Source of the DNA: Clostridioides sp. ES-S-0010-02
GTDB taxonomy: Bacteria > Bacillota > Clostridia > Peptostreptococcales > Peptostreptococcaceae
Direction of reading: 5' to 3'
Assembly (NCBI GenBank): GCA_020641055.1
Contig: CP067345.1
Span: 1,543,317-1,607,316 of the forward strand
DNA: 64,000 bases
Shown one piece after another: positions 45,298 to 55,140 of the stretch. The position numbers and the translations under genes are program-made. Position 1 is the first letter of the stretch. Each line of letters starts with the position of its first letter. The notes under the pieces were generated by a model that was not told where the DNA came from, ran no database searches, and saw nothing but the letters and a program-made list of their open reading frames with translations.

Positions 45298-46521
45298 CTA
45301 TTTCTCCTTTTCTACAGGAAATATCTTAGTTCCATCAGAAATAAGACTTATCCCCCCAATAACCACTGTATCTTTTTCACTTACACCACTTTTGATTGCT
45401 ATTTTATCCTCTGTTACAATTCCAGTTTGAACTAATGTTTTCTTTGCTATGTTATCTTTAGTTGCTATGTATACATATTTTTTTCCATTTTCTTCAAATA
45501 TTGCTTTTTTAGGTACTGTAACAGCTCCATTTTCTTTTTCAACGCTTAAGTTTACTTGTGCAGACATTCCTGCTTTAAATTTGTTGTTAGTATTAGTAAC
45601 AAGTATTTTAACAGGATATAAAGATGTCTGAGGGTCAACTACTGAAGGAACATAATCTATCTTTCCTAAAACTCTTTGGTCTTCAATAACAACATCTACA
45701 TTACCATCCTTTTTAAATTTAGCTATATCTGCTTCTGTTACATTTAAGCCTACTTCTAATATATTAGGATTAGAAATAACAAAGGCTGGTTGTGATTGTG
45801 TTATCATCTCTTTTGAGTCAAAGTTTTTGGCTGTGATTGTTCCATCCACTGGAGCTTTTAATGTCAGCTTATCTAAGTTACTCATTGCTAAGTTATATGA
45901 TACTTGAGCTTGGTCAAGTTGTTTTTTAGCAAGTGATTTAGCTTGAGGTATACTTTTTGAAGTTGCTGTATTGTATGCTCTTTGTGCAGAATCTAGTTGT
46001 TGTTTTGATTGTTCTAAAGCAACTTCTATTTTTTTAAATTGGTCTAAACTAATTACTTCCTGCTCATAAAGAACCTTGTTATTGTCATAATTTCTTTGGG
46101 ATTCATCATATTGAAGTTTTGCGCTATCAAGAGCTGTTTTTGCTTGATTCACTTGAGCTTCTAATGCACCCCCAGTAGCACTTGCATAACTTGCTTTTGC
46201 TAAATCTAGTGATGCTTTAGACTGTTTTACACTGTTTTCTAAATCTTCACTAGTTATACTCAATAAATCATCACCTTTTCTTACATTTTGGCCAAGTTTC
46301 ACATAAACTTCTTGAACTGTGCCAGCAGTTTGAGCAGTAACTGATGTCTCATCTTTAACTTTTGTAGTTCCTGAGAAAGCATTTGTATTTTCTATTTCTC
46401 CACCTACTGCCTTTTGAACAGAGACTGCTATAGGTTTTTCTGGTTCAGGTTCATCTGTTTTTCCACATCCAACTAAGAACAGTGAACTACACATTAAAAA
46501 AACTACTAAATATCTTTTCAT
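45298..46521 (-). CDS. Membrane-fusion (HlyD/AcrA-like) lipoprotein
   Basis: The 407-residue protein has a lipobox with Cys19 in LFLVGCGK, so it is membrane-anchored. A biotinyl-lipoyl-like segment flanks a long helical hairpin (about 95-210, rich in Gln/Ala/Lys), followed by beta-barrel domains (ISNPNILEVGLNVTEADI). It links pump and TolC-like partner. AGGAG precedes the ATG and the RND gene starts four bases after its stop. Confidence 0.92.
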   Translation of the reverse strand: MKRYLVVFLMCSSLFLVGCGKTDEPEPEKPIAVSVQKAVGGEIENTNAFSGTTKVKDETSVTAQTAGTVQEVYVKLGQNVRKGDDLLSITSEDLENSVKQSKASLDLAKASYASATGGALEAQVNQAKTALDSAKLQYDESQRNYDNNKVLYEQEVISLDQFKKIEVALEQSKQQLDSAQRAYNTATSKSIPQAKSLAKKQLDQAQVSYNLAMSNLDKLTLKAPVDGTITAKNFDSKEMITQSQPAFVISNPNILEVGLNVTEADIAKFKKDGNVDVVIEDQRVLGKIDYVPSVVDPQTSLYPVKILVTNTNNKFKAGMSAQVNLSVEKENGAVTVPKKAIFEENGKKYVYIATKDNIAKKTLVQTGIVTEDKIAIKSGVSEKDTVVIGGISLISDGTKIFPVEKEK

Positions 46522-46771
46522 ATCTCCTCCTATTATATTTTACACTAGCTTGTTGTAGAATTTAAAGTGTCTTATAATTTAAGTTTAGTTTTAGGCTAAT
46601 TAAAAAACTTCCCTTTTTTGGCATTTTATAATTCTCTAATTTGATTATAAATTTATAATTATTATGAGTCAATAACTTTTTCTTGTTTTAAATTTATTAA
46701 TAGTTTATAATTTATACTATAATAAGTAATGAATATTTTATTACAGTATTTATTGAAGGGATGTTACAAAT

Positions 46772-47257
46772 ATGGATAACGATAATATACTTAAAATAGC
46801 AGACTCTTTTTTAGACTTTTTATTTGTACTTCAAAATAATATATTCAAAGAAAACGATTTGTTAAAAAAATTTCAAAACAACTCAGATATGATGAAAGAG
46901 TATTTTGGAGAGTGTCCAATGGCTCCATCACATGCAAAGGTAATTCTTTATCTTATGACATCAAACTCATCATCAATTTCTCAAATAGCTTCTAATTTAG
47001 GAATACTAAAATCAAATATGACACCAATTATTGATAGATTGGTAGAGCATAATTTAGTAAATAAATTTCCTGACCCAAAAGACAGAAGAGTTCTTAGAGT
47101 TGAATTGACAGATAAAGCATTTGAATTATTTGATATTGTACAATCTATTCTTAAAGAGTCTATAGTAAAGAAACTATCAAATCTTTCTGATGAGGAACTA
47201 ACTTTATTAGATGAACATACACTTAAACTATCAGAAATAGTAAAAAAATTAGTTTAA
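46772..47257 (+). CDS. MarR-family regulator
   Basis: This 161-residue protein has a winged helix (ISQIASNLGILKSNMTPIIDRL, wing DPKDRRVLRVEL) flanked by dimerisation helices. It is divergent from the RND operon with a 250-base gap between them, so it is the likely repressor of that pump. No dyad in the gap is clear enough to call the operator. AAGGGATG precedes the start. Confidence 0.9.
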   Translation: MDNDNILKIADSFLDFLFVLQNNIFKENDLLKKFQNNSDMMKEYFGECPMAPSHAKVILYLMTSNSSSISQIASNLGILKSNMTPIIDRLVEHNLVNKFPDPKDRRVLRVELTDKAFELFDIVQSILKESIVKKLSNLSDEELTLLDEHTLKLSEIVKKLV

Positions 47258-47300
47258 ATGTACATATGAGAAGTTATTATATAAAGTTAAATTTTTACAC

Positions 47301-47359
47301 AAAGCAGAAATAGCAGTAGTATAATATATTTAATATTATACTACTGCTATTTCTGCTTT
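47301..47359. terminator. Perfect 27-bp stem terminator between MarR and topB
   Basis: AAAGCAGAAATAGCAGTAGT starts a 27-base arm (47301-47327) whose exact complement occupies 47333-47359, with a five-base loop ATTTA. T-runs occur on both sides. It is exceptionally long for a terminator and serves both convergent genes. Confidence 0.9.
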
Positions 47360-47371
47360 TATGAATATTAT

Positions 47372-49600
47372 TTAATTATCAAATTCTATTTTCCAGTTGA
47401 AGTAGCCAGTATCTGGATTTTTATTATATTTTAATGTAGCATCAAACTTGTTTCCATTTTTAGAAGTTAAAGATTTTACTTTTGTCTCACCTTTTTTTAA
47501 AATATTTTTGACCATAGTTTTATTAACTTTCTTTTTGTAGAGGCTTAAGTATTTGTCATTTTTCCAAATAACGAACTTACACTCTTTATGATTTTTACAA
47601 GCAAATCCTTTATCAAACTCAAGAACATCACCTTGACAAATAGGACATTTACCAAGAGACGTATTTTCATTATTGGTTTTATTTTCTTTTTTAATATCTG
47701 TATCTTTTGATACAGCAATTTCCTTTTCAGAATCAGTTAAACTTTTTTTTGAATCCTTTGCTTTTACTTTAGTAAATTTTTTAGTTTTTGAATCAAAAGT
47801 ATAAGCCTCTGTATTTATATTTTTTGAAGCATCCTGTTTTATAATATTAACATTTTGATATATAAAACTAATAATATGAGTAAGATATTCTTTTCTAGTG
47901 TATTTACCTTTTTGAATATCACTTAAACTTTTTTCAAGTTTACCAGTGTAATCTACATCAAATAAGTCCTTAACAGGAAAAATTTCAACTAAATTTTTTC
48001 CAAGGTCTGTTATAAAGTAAGATTTGCCTTTTTTCTTTACATAGCCCACTTGACTTATTTTTTTTAGTACATCAGCACGTGTGGCTGATGTTCCTATTGA
48101 ATACCCTGAAAGTACAGTTGTGTCTTCTTCAGGTACATTTTTACCACAATTTTTCATAGCTTTTAAAAGTGTATCTTCAGTATATGATTTAGGTGGTGTT
48201 GTTTGTTTGGTTAATGGCTTTATCTCTAAGACATCAACAATATCATCCTTGTTTACAAAAGGAAGTAAATCGTTTTTTTCTTCCTTATTATACACCTCAA
48301 GGTATCCCTTTGATTTAAGTACTTTTCCTTTTGTTAAAAAAGTGCAATCATCTACTTTAGTTTTAATTTCTGTATTCTCATATTCAGCAGGAGGCATAAA
48401 ATTTGCTACAAATCTATCTTTTATAGCATCATAAACCAATTGTTCATCTTTAGATAAATTTTTTGGTATTATGTAAGTAGGAATTATAGCACTATGTGAA
48501 TCTACTTTGGATGAATCAAAGACCCTTTTTGTTTTGGAGAATTTAATTTTATTTTCATATTCAAGACCGACTTTTAATTTTTCTAAAGTTTGAGAAGCCT
48601 TTGAAGTTAAACTTTCTTCTAAAAAAATAGAATCGGTTCTTGGATAAGTTATATACCCACCTTTACCATTACCCTCATAAAGAGATTGACATACATTTAA
48701 AACTTTATCAGAGGTAAAATTAGAGTACTTAGAAGTTATATATCCTTGAAGTGATGTTAAACTAAAAAGTTTTGGTGCATATTCTTTTGACATAGTAACT
48801 TTTTTATCTAGTATTTTACCAGTTTGAGATGTAATTGAAGCTATGATTTTATTTGCATCTTCAAGTGTGTCAAATTTACTTTCTTTACCTTTAATATATT
48901 TACCTTTATATTCACCATTTTCAGCTTTAAAATGACCTTCTACTTCATAATAAGTTTTGGGAACAAAATTCAGTATTTCCATATCCCTATCATAGACTAA
49001 TTTGACTGTTGGAAGAATTACTCTACCTATATTTAATAATTTTCCATTTCCATATTTTAATGTAGCAACGGAAGTGAAGTTTATTCCAATTAGCCAATCA
49101 GTAATAAGTCTTGTATATCCAGCAGCTTGAAGATTTCTCATTTCATCTTCATCTTTTAAGTTTTTTATACCTCTCGTAATGTCTTCTGGAGTCCATTCAT
49201 TTACCAAAATTCTTTTTACTGGTTTCTTATTTTTTGCAAGTAAAAATATTAAAAATGCTATAAGTTCTCCCTCTCTGTCATTATCAGTGGCATTTATTAC
49301 ATATTCCACATCTTTTCTGTTTAAAAGTTTTTTTACAGTATTGAATTGTTTGGTTTTAGAACTATCAATTTTGAATTTAAACTTATTTTCAGGCACAAAT
49401 GGAAAGTTATTCATTTTCCAAGAGCCAGAATACTTATCTTTATCATAATCTTTCATATCATATAATGATACTAAGTGTCCAACTGCATAAGTAATTATAT
49501 AGTCATTTCCTTCAAAGTAACCATCTTGTCTAGTCTTTGCACCTAAAAACGATGCTATAGTTTTTGCAACAGATGGTTTCTCAGCAAGTACAAGTTTCAT
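47372..49600 (-). CDS. topB: DNA topoisomerase III
   Basis: This 742-residue type IA topoisomerase has a TOPRIM domain beginning LVLAEKPSVAKTIASFLG with NATDNDREGELI, the active-site Tyr in YITYPRTDS (about residue 320) and a C-terminal single zinc ribbon (CPICQGDVLEFDKGFAC) after a Lys-rich linker. It decatenates and relaxes negatively supercoiled DNA. ATG 49600 has AAAGGAGG upstream. Confidence 0.95.
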   Translation of the reverse strand: MKLVLAEKPSVAKTIASFLGAKTRQDGYFEGNDYIITYAVGHLVSLYDMKDYDKDKYSGSWKMNNFPFVPENKFKFKIDSSKTKQFNTVKKLLNRKDVEYVINATDNDREGELIAFLIFLLAKNKKPVKRILVNEWTPEDITRGIKNLKDEDEMRNLQAAGYTRLITDWLIGINFTSVATLKYGNGKLLNIGRVILPTVKLVYDRDMEILNFVPKTYYEVEGHFKAENGEYKGKYIKGKESKFDTLEDANKIIASITSQTGKILDKKVTMSKEYAPKLFSLTSLQGYITSKYSNFTSDKVLNVCQSLYEGNGKGGYITYPRTDSIFLEESLTSKASQTLEKLKVGLEYENKIKFSKTKRVFDSSKVDSHSAIIPTYIIPKNLSKDEQLVYDAIKDRFVANFMPPAEYENTEIKTKVDDCTFLTKGKVLKSKGYLEVYNKEEKNDLLPFVNKDDIVDVLEIKPLTKQTTPPKSYTEDTLLKAMKNCGKNVPEEDTTVLSGYSIGTSATRADVLKKISQVGYVKKKGKSYFITDLGKNLVEIFPVKDLFDVDYTGKLEKSLSDIQKGKYTRKEYLTHIISFIYQNVNIIKQDASKNINTEAYTFDSKTKKFTKVKAKDSKKSLTDSEKEIAVSKDTDIKKENKTNNENTSLGKCPICQGDVLEFDKGFACKNHKECKFVIWKNDKYLSLYKKKVNKTMVKNILKKGETKVKSLTSKNGNKFDATLKYNKNPDTGYFNWKIEFDN

Positions 49601-49712
49601 AAAAAATCCTCCTTTAAAACACTAATAATTATATTACCACAAAAAAATAAAAAACTTCAAGAGGCTGAAATTTAAGTTATAATATTTATAGGAAATTGAA
49701 AGGAGATATAAA

Positions 49713-50144
49713 ATGTACAATTTAAAAGTAAAAAAATTAAATGACGACGCTATAATACCTAATTTTGCTCACAAAGGTGATGCTGGTATGGATTTGTATT
49801 CTATAGAGGAGGTTGTAATACCTTCTGGAGAGACTAAACTTATTAAAACTGGAATATGTATAGAACTTCCTGTTATGACAGAAGCGCAAGTAAGACCTAG
49901 AAGTGGACTTGCTTTAAAACATTCAATTACTGTGTTAAATACACCAGGAACTATTGATGAGGGATATAGAGGAGAGCTTAAAATCATATTAATAAATCAT
50001 GGAAAAAATGATTTTAAAGTTGAAAAACATATGAAGATTGCTCAAATGGTAGTAAAACCTATATATGAGATTAATATAGAAGAAGTTAAAGAATTAAGTG
50101 ATTCCGAAAGAGGAAAAGGTGGATTTGGTTCAACAGGGTTATAA
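49713..50144 (+). CDS. dut: dUTP diphosphatase (dUTPase)
   Basis: The 143-residue trimeric dUTPase has motif 1 AGMDLYS, motif 2 [10 protein letters not shown], motif 3 [14 protein letters not shown], and motif 5 [10 protein letters not shown]. It hydrolyses dUTP to dUMP and PPi, keeping uracil out of DNA. AAAGGAG precedes ATG. It ends before a strong terminator-like hairpin. Confidence 0.96.
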   Translation: MYNLKVKKLNDDAIIPNFAHKGDAGMDLYSIEEVVIPSGETKLIKTGICIELPVMTEAQVRPRSGLALKHSITVLNTPGTIDEGYRGELKIILINHGKNDFKVEKHMKIAQMVVKPIYEINIEEVKELSDSERGKGGFGSTGL

Positions 50145-50304
50145 AAGTTACAAAAAAGTTAAAAAATATAAAATTGTTTAATAAGATATAGTTTGGCTAT
50201 ATGACTGAGTTTTAACCTCTCTATGATTAAAAAACATTTATGGTAATTTATGGTATAGAATTATTACTATAGACAAATAGTTACAAATTTGTAATAATAT
50301 TAAT

Positions 50305-50353
50305 ATAAAAGAAATAATTGATATTTAAAAATAGTGTCAATTATTTCTTTTAT
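50305..50353 (+). terminator. Long hairpin after dut
   Basis: ATAAAAGAAATAATTGA pairs perfectly with TCAATTATTTCTTTTAT (17 bp), loop of 15 bases. T-rich 3' arm, so it can terminate dut transcription. Confidence 0.8.
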
Positions 50354-50405
50354 GTTAGAAATAAAAAAATAAATCTACTAGAAAAGAGGAGATGAGTGGA
50401 AAGTT

Positions 50406-51596
50406 ATGAATTTTAATCAAAAGAGAGTAGCAGCCAGTATAATGGCCACAGCGATAATAATGCCTACAATGGGGAATTTAGCATATGCTAATGAGTCTGA
50501 AATAGAAAGTTCAACTGTAGAAAGTAGAACAATAACAGGGAATGCAGTAAATTTTAGAAAAGGACCAGGTACAAATAATGCATCTATAGGAAAGTTCTAC
50601 AAAGGTGATAAAGTTGAGTACATAGGAAAAGATGGTTCTTGGGTAAAAGTTAAATATAATGGGAATACAGGTTATGTGCATGAAAAATATTTATCAATAA
50701 ATAGCCTAGGAAATAGTAATGAAAGTAATGATGCTTCAGTAAAATCAACAAAAGTTGTTACAGCAAAGGGATTAAATTTTAGAACAGGTCCAAGTACAGG
50801 AAGTTCTAAAATATCTACTTTGGGATATGGTACTGAAGTTGGATACATATCTGAATCAAATGGATGGTCAAAAATAAGTTCTAATGGTAGAGTTGGTTAT
50901 GTTTCAAGTAAATACTTAGGAACTAACTTAAGTGATTCTGCAAATGGAAATGATGGAAGCAGTTCAAGTGATATTGTAAAGGATACAAAAGTTGTAACAG
51001 CAAAATCATTAAACCTTAGAACAGGACCAGGAACAGGACACTCTAAAGTGGCTACGTTAAGTTATGGTACTGAAGTTGGAAGTATCTCAGAAGATGGTGG
51101 ATGGACAAAAGTAAATCACGATGACCAAACAGGATATGTATCAAGTCAATATCTTGCAGAAAAAGGTTCTGTTGATACTTCAACTCCATCCGATTCAACT
51201 AATTCTCCAAGTCAGGGAGCTGATAGTGTAATAGGCTTTGCAAAGACACTACTTGGAAAACCATATGTATGGGGAGCAGAAGGTCCAAATAGTTTTGACT
51301 GTTCTGGATTCACACAATATGTTATGAAAAAATCTGCTGGAGTTAGTATACCAAGAGTATCTAGAGACCAAAGTAAGTATGGAACATATGTAAATAGAGG
51401 AGACCTTAGAAGCGGAGATTTAATATTCTTTGATACACAAGGTTCAAATAATGGCTCTGTAAGTCATGTTGGAATATATATGGGAAATGGAGAGATGATA
51501 CACGCATCTTCAGGTTCATCAAAAAAGGTAACAATATCTAATATAAATAGTAGTTACTATTCAAGTAGATATGTAAATGCAAGAAGAGTTTTATAA
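50406..51596 (+). CDS. SH3b (three copies) and NlpC/P60 cell-wall hydrolase
   Basis: The 396-residue secreted protein has a signal peptide (to about Ala28) and three bacterial SH3 domains at about 42-96, 115-171 and 194-250, each with the FRKGPG/LRTGPG motif. A Ser/Pro/Asn linker and an NlpC/P60 domain (271-396) follow, with Cys299 (FDCSGF) and His354 (SHVGIYMG), plus His366. It cleaves peptide cross-links of peptidoglycan, and SH3b domains bind the wall. It stands alone, with a long gap before it. Confidence 0.94.
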   Translation: MNFNQKRVAASIMATAIIMPTMGNLAYANESEIESSTVESRTITGNAVNFRKGPGTNNASIGKFYKGDKVEYIGKDGSWVKVKYNGNTGYVHEKYLSINSLGNSNESNDASVKSTKVVTAKGLNFRTGPSTGSSKISTLGYGTEVGYISESNGWSKISSNGRVGYVSSKYLGTNLSDSANGNDGSSSSDIVKDTKVVTAKSLNLRTGPGTGHSKVATLSYGTEVGSISEDGGWTKVNHDDQTGYVSSQYLAEKGSVDTSTPSDSTNSPSQGADSVIGFAKTLLGKPYVWGAEGPNSFDCSGFTQYVMKKSAGVSIPRVSRDQSKYGTYVNRGDLRSGDLIFFDTQGSNNGSVSHVGIYMGNGEMIHASSGSSKKVTISNINSSYYSSRYVNARRVL

Positions 51597-51654
51597 TCAT
51601 TTAAATTTAATGATAAAACTTTATAAATAGATATTTCTTTATTGCTTATAAAAT

Positions 51655-51727
51655 AAAAGCAGGTATGGTGTCAATAGTATTGTAGATTACTATCTATTAT
51701 TACTGTTGATTCAGTACCTGCTTTTTG
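51655..51727. terminator. Terminator between the NlpC/P60 gene and cotJC
   Basis: AAAAGCAGGTA pairs with TACCTGCTTTT (51715-51725), with T-runs on both strands. The loop is long (49 bases). Confidence 0.75.
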
Positions 51728-51860
51728 TTGTTTATTTATTCTATCTGTGTATAGAAAATGGACAATTCTTTATAGTTTTTTATATTTTTAAGCTAATTTA
51801 AGCGAAAAAGTAAGTTAGTAAATTAGTAAATAATTGTAGTTTTATATATAAAGAAGAATT

Positions 51861-52433
51861 TTAGAATATTTTTTGACATTCCTCTAATTCATAAGCATCC
51901 ATTAAAGCTTCACCAAATCTTTGATAGTGAATTATTTCTCTTTGACCTAAGAATTTTAGTACGTTTATAACATCAACATCATCTGTTAAGTTTATAAGTT
52001 GATAATATGTTGCAAGTGCTTTTTGTTCAGCAGCCATATCTTCATGTAAATCAGTTACAGGATTTGACATAACTGCGATAGGTCTTACATCAAATGGAAC
52101 TCCATTTGAATCTGTTGGATAAATTCCATATCCATTTTGTGCATAGTTTGAGCCAAGACCAGCAGCTTTTAATTCTTCTGGGCTTACATCAGAAGTTAAC
52201 TGATAAACCATAGTACATATAAGCTCAACGTGAGCTAGTTCTTCTGTACCAATATCTGTTAAAAGTGCACGCATATTACCAGTAGGCATTGTATATCTTT
52301 GACTTAAATATCTTAAAGATGCAGCAAGCTCTCCATTTGGTCCGCCAAATTGAGTTATAAGAAACTTAGCCATTCTTGGGTCACAAGTTTTTATATTAAC
52401 TGGGTGTTGTAAAGTTTTTTGATATATCCACAT
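51861..52433 (-). CDS. cotJC: Spore coat manganese catalase-like protein CotJC (CotD type)
   Basis: This 190-residue protein of the manganese-catalase superfamily has metal-ligand patterns E-H (ELAASLRYLSQRY; EELAHVELI; EREIIHYQ-type). In C. difficile a CotJC-like protein named CotD is in the spore coat. It is the last gene of cotJA-cotJB-cotJC. RBS GGAGGATTG precedes it. It probably detoxifies peroxide in the mature spore or acts structurally; the enzyme role is known from homologues. Confidence 0.94.
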   Translation of the reverse strand: MWIYQKTLQHPVNIKTCDPRMAKFLITQFGGPNGELAASLRYLSQRYTMPTGNMRALLTDIGTEELAHVELICTMVYQLTSDVSPEELKAAGLGSNYAQNGYGIYPTDSNGVPFDVRPIAVMSNPVTDLHEDMAAEQKALATYYQLINLTDDVDVINVLKFLGQREIIHYQRFGEALMDAYELEECQKIF

Positions 52434-52461
52434 GAATTTTCAATCCTCCAATACTTGATGT

Positions 52462-52728
52462 CTAATAATTAAATTCTCTGTCCCAAGGCCAAGGTTGCTC
52501 AGCCCATTGCCAAGGGCATCTACTTGGAGCATACCCAAAGTTAGTTAAAGGACCATATTTATTTTCGTAAGCGTATCTAGCCTGTGCAAATTGGTTACAT
52601 AATGAATTGTAAGTGTTGATAGCATTTTTATCATCAGGATGAGTGTCTAAATATAAGTTCATATCAACACATGCAAAAGATGTTTCCTGAATTTTTCTCA
52701 TAAGTTCAGCTCTAGATGAATCTTTCAT
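52462..52728 (-). CDS. cotJB: Spore coat protein CotJB
   Basis: The 88-residue product has the CotJB pattern with LRKIQETSFACVDMNLYLDT and a C-terminal Trp/Pro-rich end (CPWQWAEQPWPW). The start ATG overlaps the stop of cotJA by one base, so the two are translated together. Bacillus CotJB is a coat component associated with CotJC. Confidence 0.9.
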   Translation of the reverse strand: MKDSSRAELMRKIQETSFACVDMNLYLDTHPDDKNAINTYNSLCNQFAQARYAYENKYGPLTNFGYAPSRCPWQWAEQPWPWDREFNY

Positions 52729-52937
52729 TATCTTCTACCTCCTCTTAATTTTTTTGGCTTAGCATATAATTCTTTGTTGTACATTTCAGATTCTAATAAA
52801 TTTAGTTCTGGAAATATAGTTCCAAATTTTAATGCATCAGAAAGGCAGTACATTTCTGTGAAAATTTGATTATTAATATATGGTCTAGCCAAAGATGAAC
52901 CACAATTTTTTTTAATATCTCTAGTTTTATTTTCCAA
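52728..52937 (-). CDS. cotJA: Spore coat-associated protein CotJA
   Basis: This 69-residue protein has the CotJA-typical SSLARPYINNQIFTEMY. It is the first gene of the cotJ operon. RBS AAGGAGG is upstream. A short hairpin in the leader and a TATACACT -10-like sequence similar to mother-cell sigma-E promoters lie before it; the exact sigma is not certain. Confidence 0.88.
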   Translation of the reverse strand: MENKTRDIKKNCGSSLARPYINNQIFTEMYCLSDALKFGTIFPELNLLESEMYNKELYAKPKKLRGGRR

Positions 52938-52960
52938 GATGAAAACCTCCTTGTTGTAAA

Positions 52961-52980
52961 TAGATAGGTAAGTCTATCTA
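52961..52980 (-). promoter_or_regulatory. Dyad in the cotJ leader
   Basis: TAGATAG-N6-CTATCTA is a perfect dyad about 24 bases before the cotJA start. It could be a leader hairpin or a regulator site. Just upstream (minus strand) is TATACACT, close to the sigma-E -10 CATACANT. Confidence 0.5.
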
Positions 52981-53204
52981 GTGTATAATATTCATACATT
53001 TAAAAATCGTTACTCATAATAAAATATTAAATGAGAAAAATAAAAAAGATAATAAAAGAAAGGCTTTATTTATGTTATTATAAGTTTATGTGTTATTGTA
53101 AACTATAAAGTATTTATTAAAATTAAAGTAAAACTATAGTATTTTATAGAAGTAGGTAGACTTTTTTGTAAAATATTATTAACATAAATATACGAGGTGA
53201 TTAA

Positions 53205-54065
53205 ATGAGTGAGCTATCAGGAAAAGGCTGTGAAATTATAGTTCCTTTTGAGGAAAGACTTTCACTAAGGGATATAGAAAAAAGTATTATAAAAAAATAT
53301 AGAAAACATTTATGGTCTAAGTTTATAAAGGCAATAAGAGATTATAAACTAGTTGAAGAAGGGGATAAAATAGCTGTAGCAATATCTGGAGGAAAAGATA
53401 GTATTCTTATGGCTAAAATGTTTCAAGAATTAAAGAGACATGGACAAGTTAATTTTGATGTTGAATTTATTGCTATGGACCCTGGATATCATGCAAATAT
53501 AAGGCAATTACTTATAGATAATTGTGAGTATTTAAATATTCCAATACATTTATTTGATTCAAGAATATTTGAAATAGCTGATGAAATTGCAAAAGATTAT
53601 CCATGTTATATGTGTGCAAGAATGAGAAGAGGAGCATTATATTCAAAAGCAGAAGAATTGGGGTGTAATAAACTTGCATTAGGTCATCATTATGATGATG
53701 TAATAGAAACAACTATGCTTAATTTGTTGTGTGCAGGAAATTTTAAAACTATGCTTCCTAAGCTTAATTCCACTAATTTTGAAGGAATAAAAATTATAAG
53801 ACCACTTTACTATATAAGAGAAGACCACATTATAAGATTTATCCAAAATAGTGGTATATGGCCTTTAAATTGTGCGTGCATGGTTGCTGCTAAAAAAACT
53901 GGAAATAAAAGATATGAAATAAAAGATTTAATAAAAAGTTTAGAGCCAAATTTTAAAAATGTAGAAAAATCTATATTTAAAGCAGCAGAAAACGTAAATC
54001 TTGATTCGGTACTAGGGTGGCAAAAAGATGGGGAGAAACATTCTTTCTTAGAAAATTATGAATAA
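53205..54065 (+). CDS. TtcA-like PP-loop ATPase, tRNA thiolation family
   Basis: The 286-residue protein has the PP-loop SGGKDS at residues 61-66, C134-x2-C137 in YPCYMCARM, and a third Cys in NCACM (about 224). These Cys patterns match TtcA-type [Fe-S] tRNA 2-thiolation enzymes and their archaeal-like relatives. GAGGTGA precedes ATG 53205. It is followed by a DEDDh exonuclease; no functional link is known. Confidence 0.85.
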   Translation: MSELSGKGCEIIVPFEERLSLRDIEKSIIKKYRKHLWSKFIKAIRDYKLVEEGDKIAVAISGGKDSILMAKMFQELKRHGQVNFDVEFIAMDPGYHANIRQLLIDNCEYLNIPIHLFDSRIFEIADEIAKDYPCYMCARMRRGALYSKAEELGCNKLALGHHYDDVIETTMLNLLCAGNFKTMLPKLNSTNFEGIKIIRPLYYIREDHIIRFIQNSGIWPLNCACMVAAKKTGNKRYEIKDLIKSLEPNFKNVEKSIFKAAENVNLDSVLGWQKDGEKHSFLENYE

Positions 54066-54111
54066 AAGTAATTAAAAGAATCACTATAAACAATTGGAAA
54101 GGGTGTTTATA

Positions 54112-55140
54112 TTGAAGAGAGTATATATAGATTTTGAGATGAATATGCCAAATTCTAAATCAAAGAGAGATATATTAAATTCAGATATAATTGCAATTGG
54201 AGCAGTTATGTATGATGAAAAGACAAAAAATATTGATAAGTTTAAATCTTTAATAAAGCCAGTAAGTAATGCCCAGTTGTATCCTCATATACAAGAGTTG
54301 ACTCATATATCTTCAGAAGAATTAAAGTATGCACCAAGCTATGAAGAGGTCATGAGAAAGTTTAAAAAGTGGTTAGGCATATTTTCTGAGATTGAAGGAA
54401 TATATACTTTTGGTAATTTAGATTTAACATGTTTCAATAACACTGATATGAGAAGTTCTAAAAAAAACAATCATCCAAGGTTCGTAAACAACATTAGAGA
54501 GTTATTTGTGGATATAAAAGAGAAATATATAGAGTGTGGTATAAAATGTATGAACTATATATCACTAAAAAATTTACTTGAATTTGCTAACTTAGAGTTT
54601 AGTGGAGATGCACATGACCCATTAAATGATGCATATAATTTATTTATTTTGGATGAGGCAATTACAAATAATGTAGATATACAAAATCTTTTAATAATGC
54701 TAGATATAATAAGACCTCCATTTAATAACATAAATCCAGATTTAAATGATTGTTTTGATAAATTTAAAGAATCACTTTATAAAAAAGAAGGAAATTATGA
54801 TATTGTAGATTTTTCTATTGAGATAATAAAAACTGTGAGAATGTACTTATTGACAATTATAAATATAAACATACAAAACATAGAAGTTATAAAAGATATA
54901 GATAAAAAATTGGATACTATAGATAAATTAAAGAATATAGAAGATGGATATTTTTATTTATTAGAAGATGTGTATTTTGATATAAAAGATTTATTAGAAG
55001 ATTTAATGCTTTATAGAGTACATGAAGATGAATACAAAAACGAAATAGAAAATATAATAAAGATGTTTGATGAAGATTTAGATAGTGAGAAAATATATAT
55101 TGATAAGAATAATAACTTAAATGTTATTAATAAAGTATAA
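54112..55140 (+). CDS. DEDDh 3'-5' exonuclease-like protein
   Basis: This 342-residue protein has an N-terminal exonuclease domain (about 1-190) with the DxE motif in YIDFEM, an Asp in GNLDLTCF and the terminal HDPLNDA. The C-terminal 150 residues are helical and Asp/Ile/Lys-rich with no known domain. Start TTG 54112 follows GAAAGGGTG. Substrate (RNA or DNA) is unknown. Confidence 0.72.
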   Translation: MKRVYIDFEMNMPNSKSKRDILNSDIIAIGAVMYDEKTKNIDKFKSLIKPVSNAQLYPHIQELTHISSEELKYAPSYEEVMRKFKKWLGIFSEIEGIYTFGNLDLTCFNNTDMRSSKKNNHPRFVNNIRELFVDIKEKYIECGIKCMNYISLKNLLEFANLEFSGDAHDPLNDAYNLFILDEAITNNVDIQNLLIMLDIIRPPFNNINPDLNDCFDKFKESLYKKEGNYDIVDFSIEIIKTVRMYLLTIININIQNIEVIKDIDKKLDTIDKLKNIEDGYFYLLEDVYFDIKDLLEDLMLYRVHEDEYKNEIENIIKMFDEDLDSEKIYIDKNNNLNVINKV

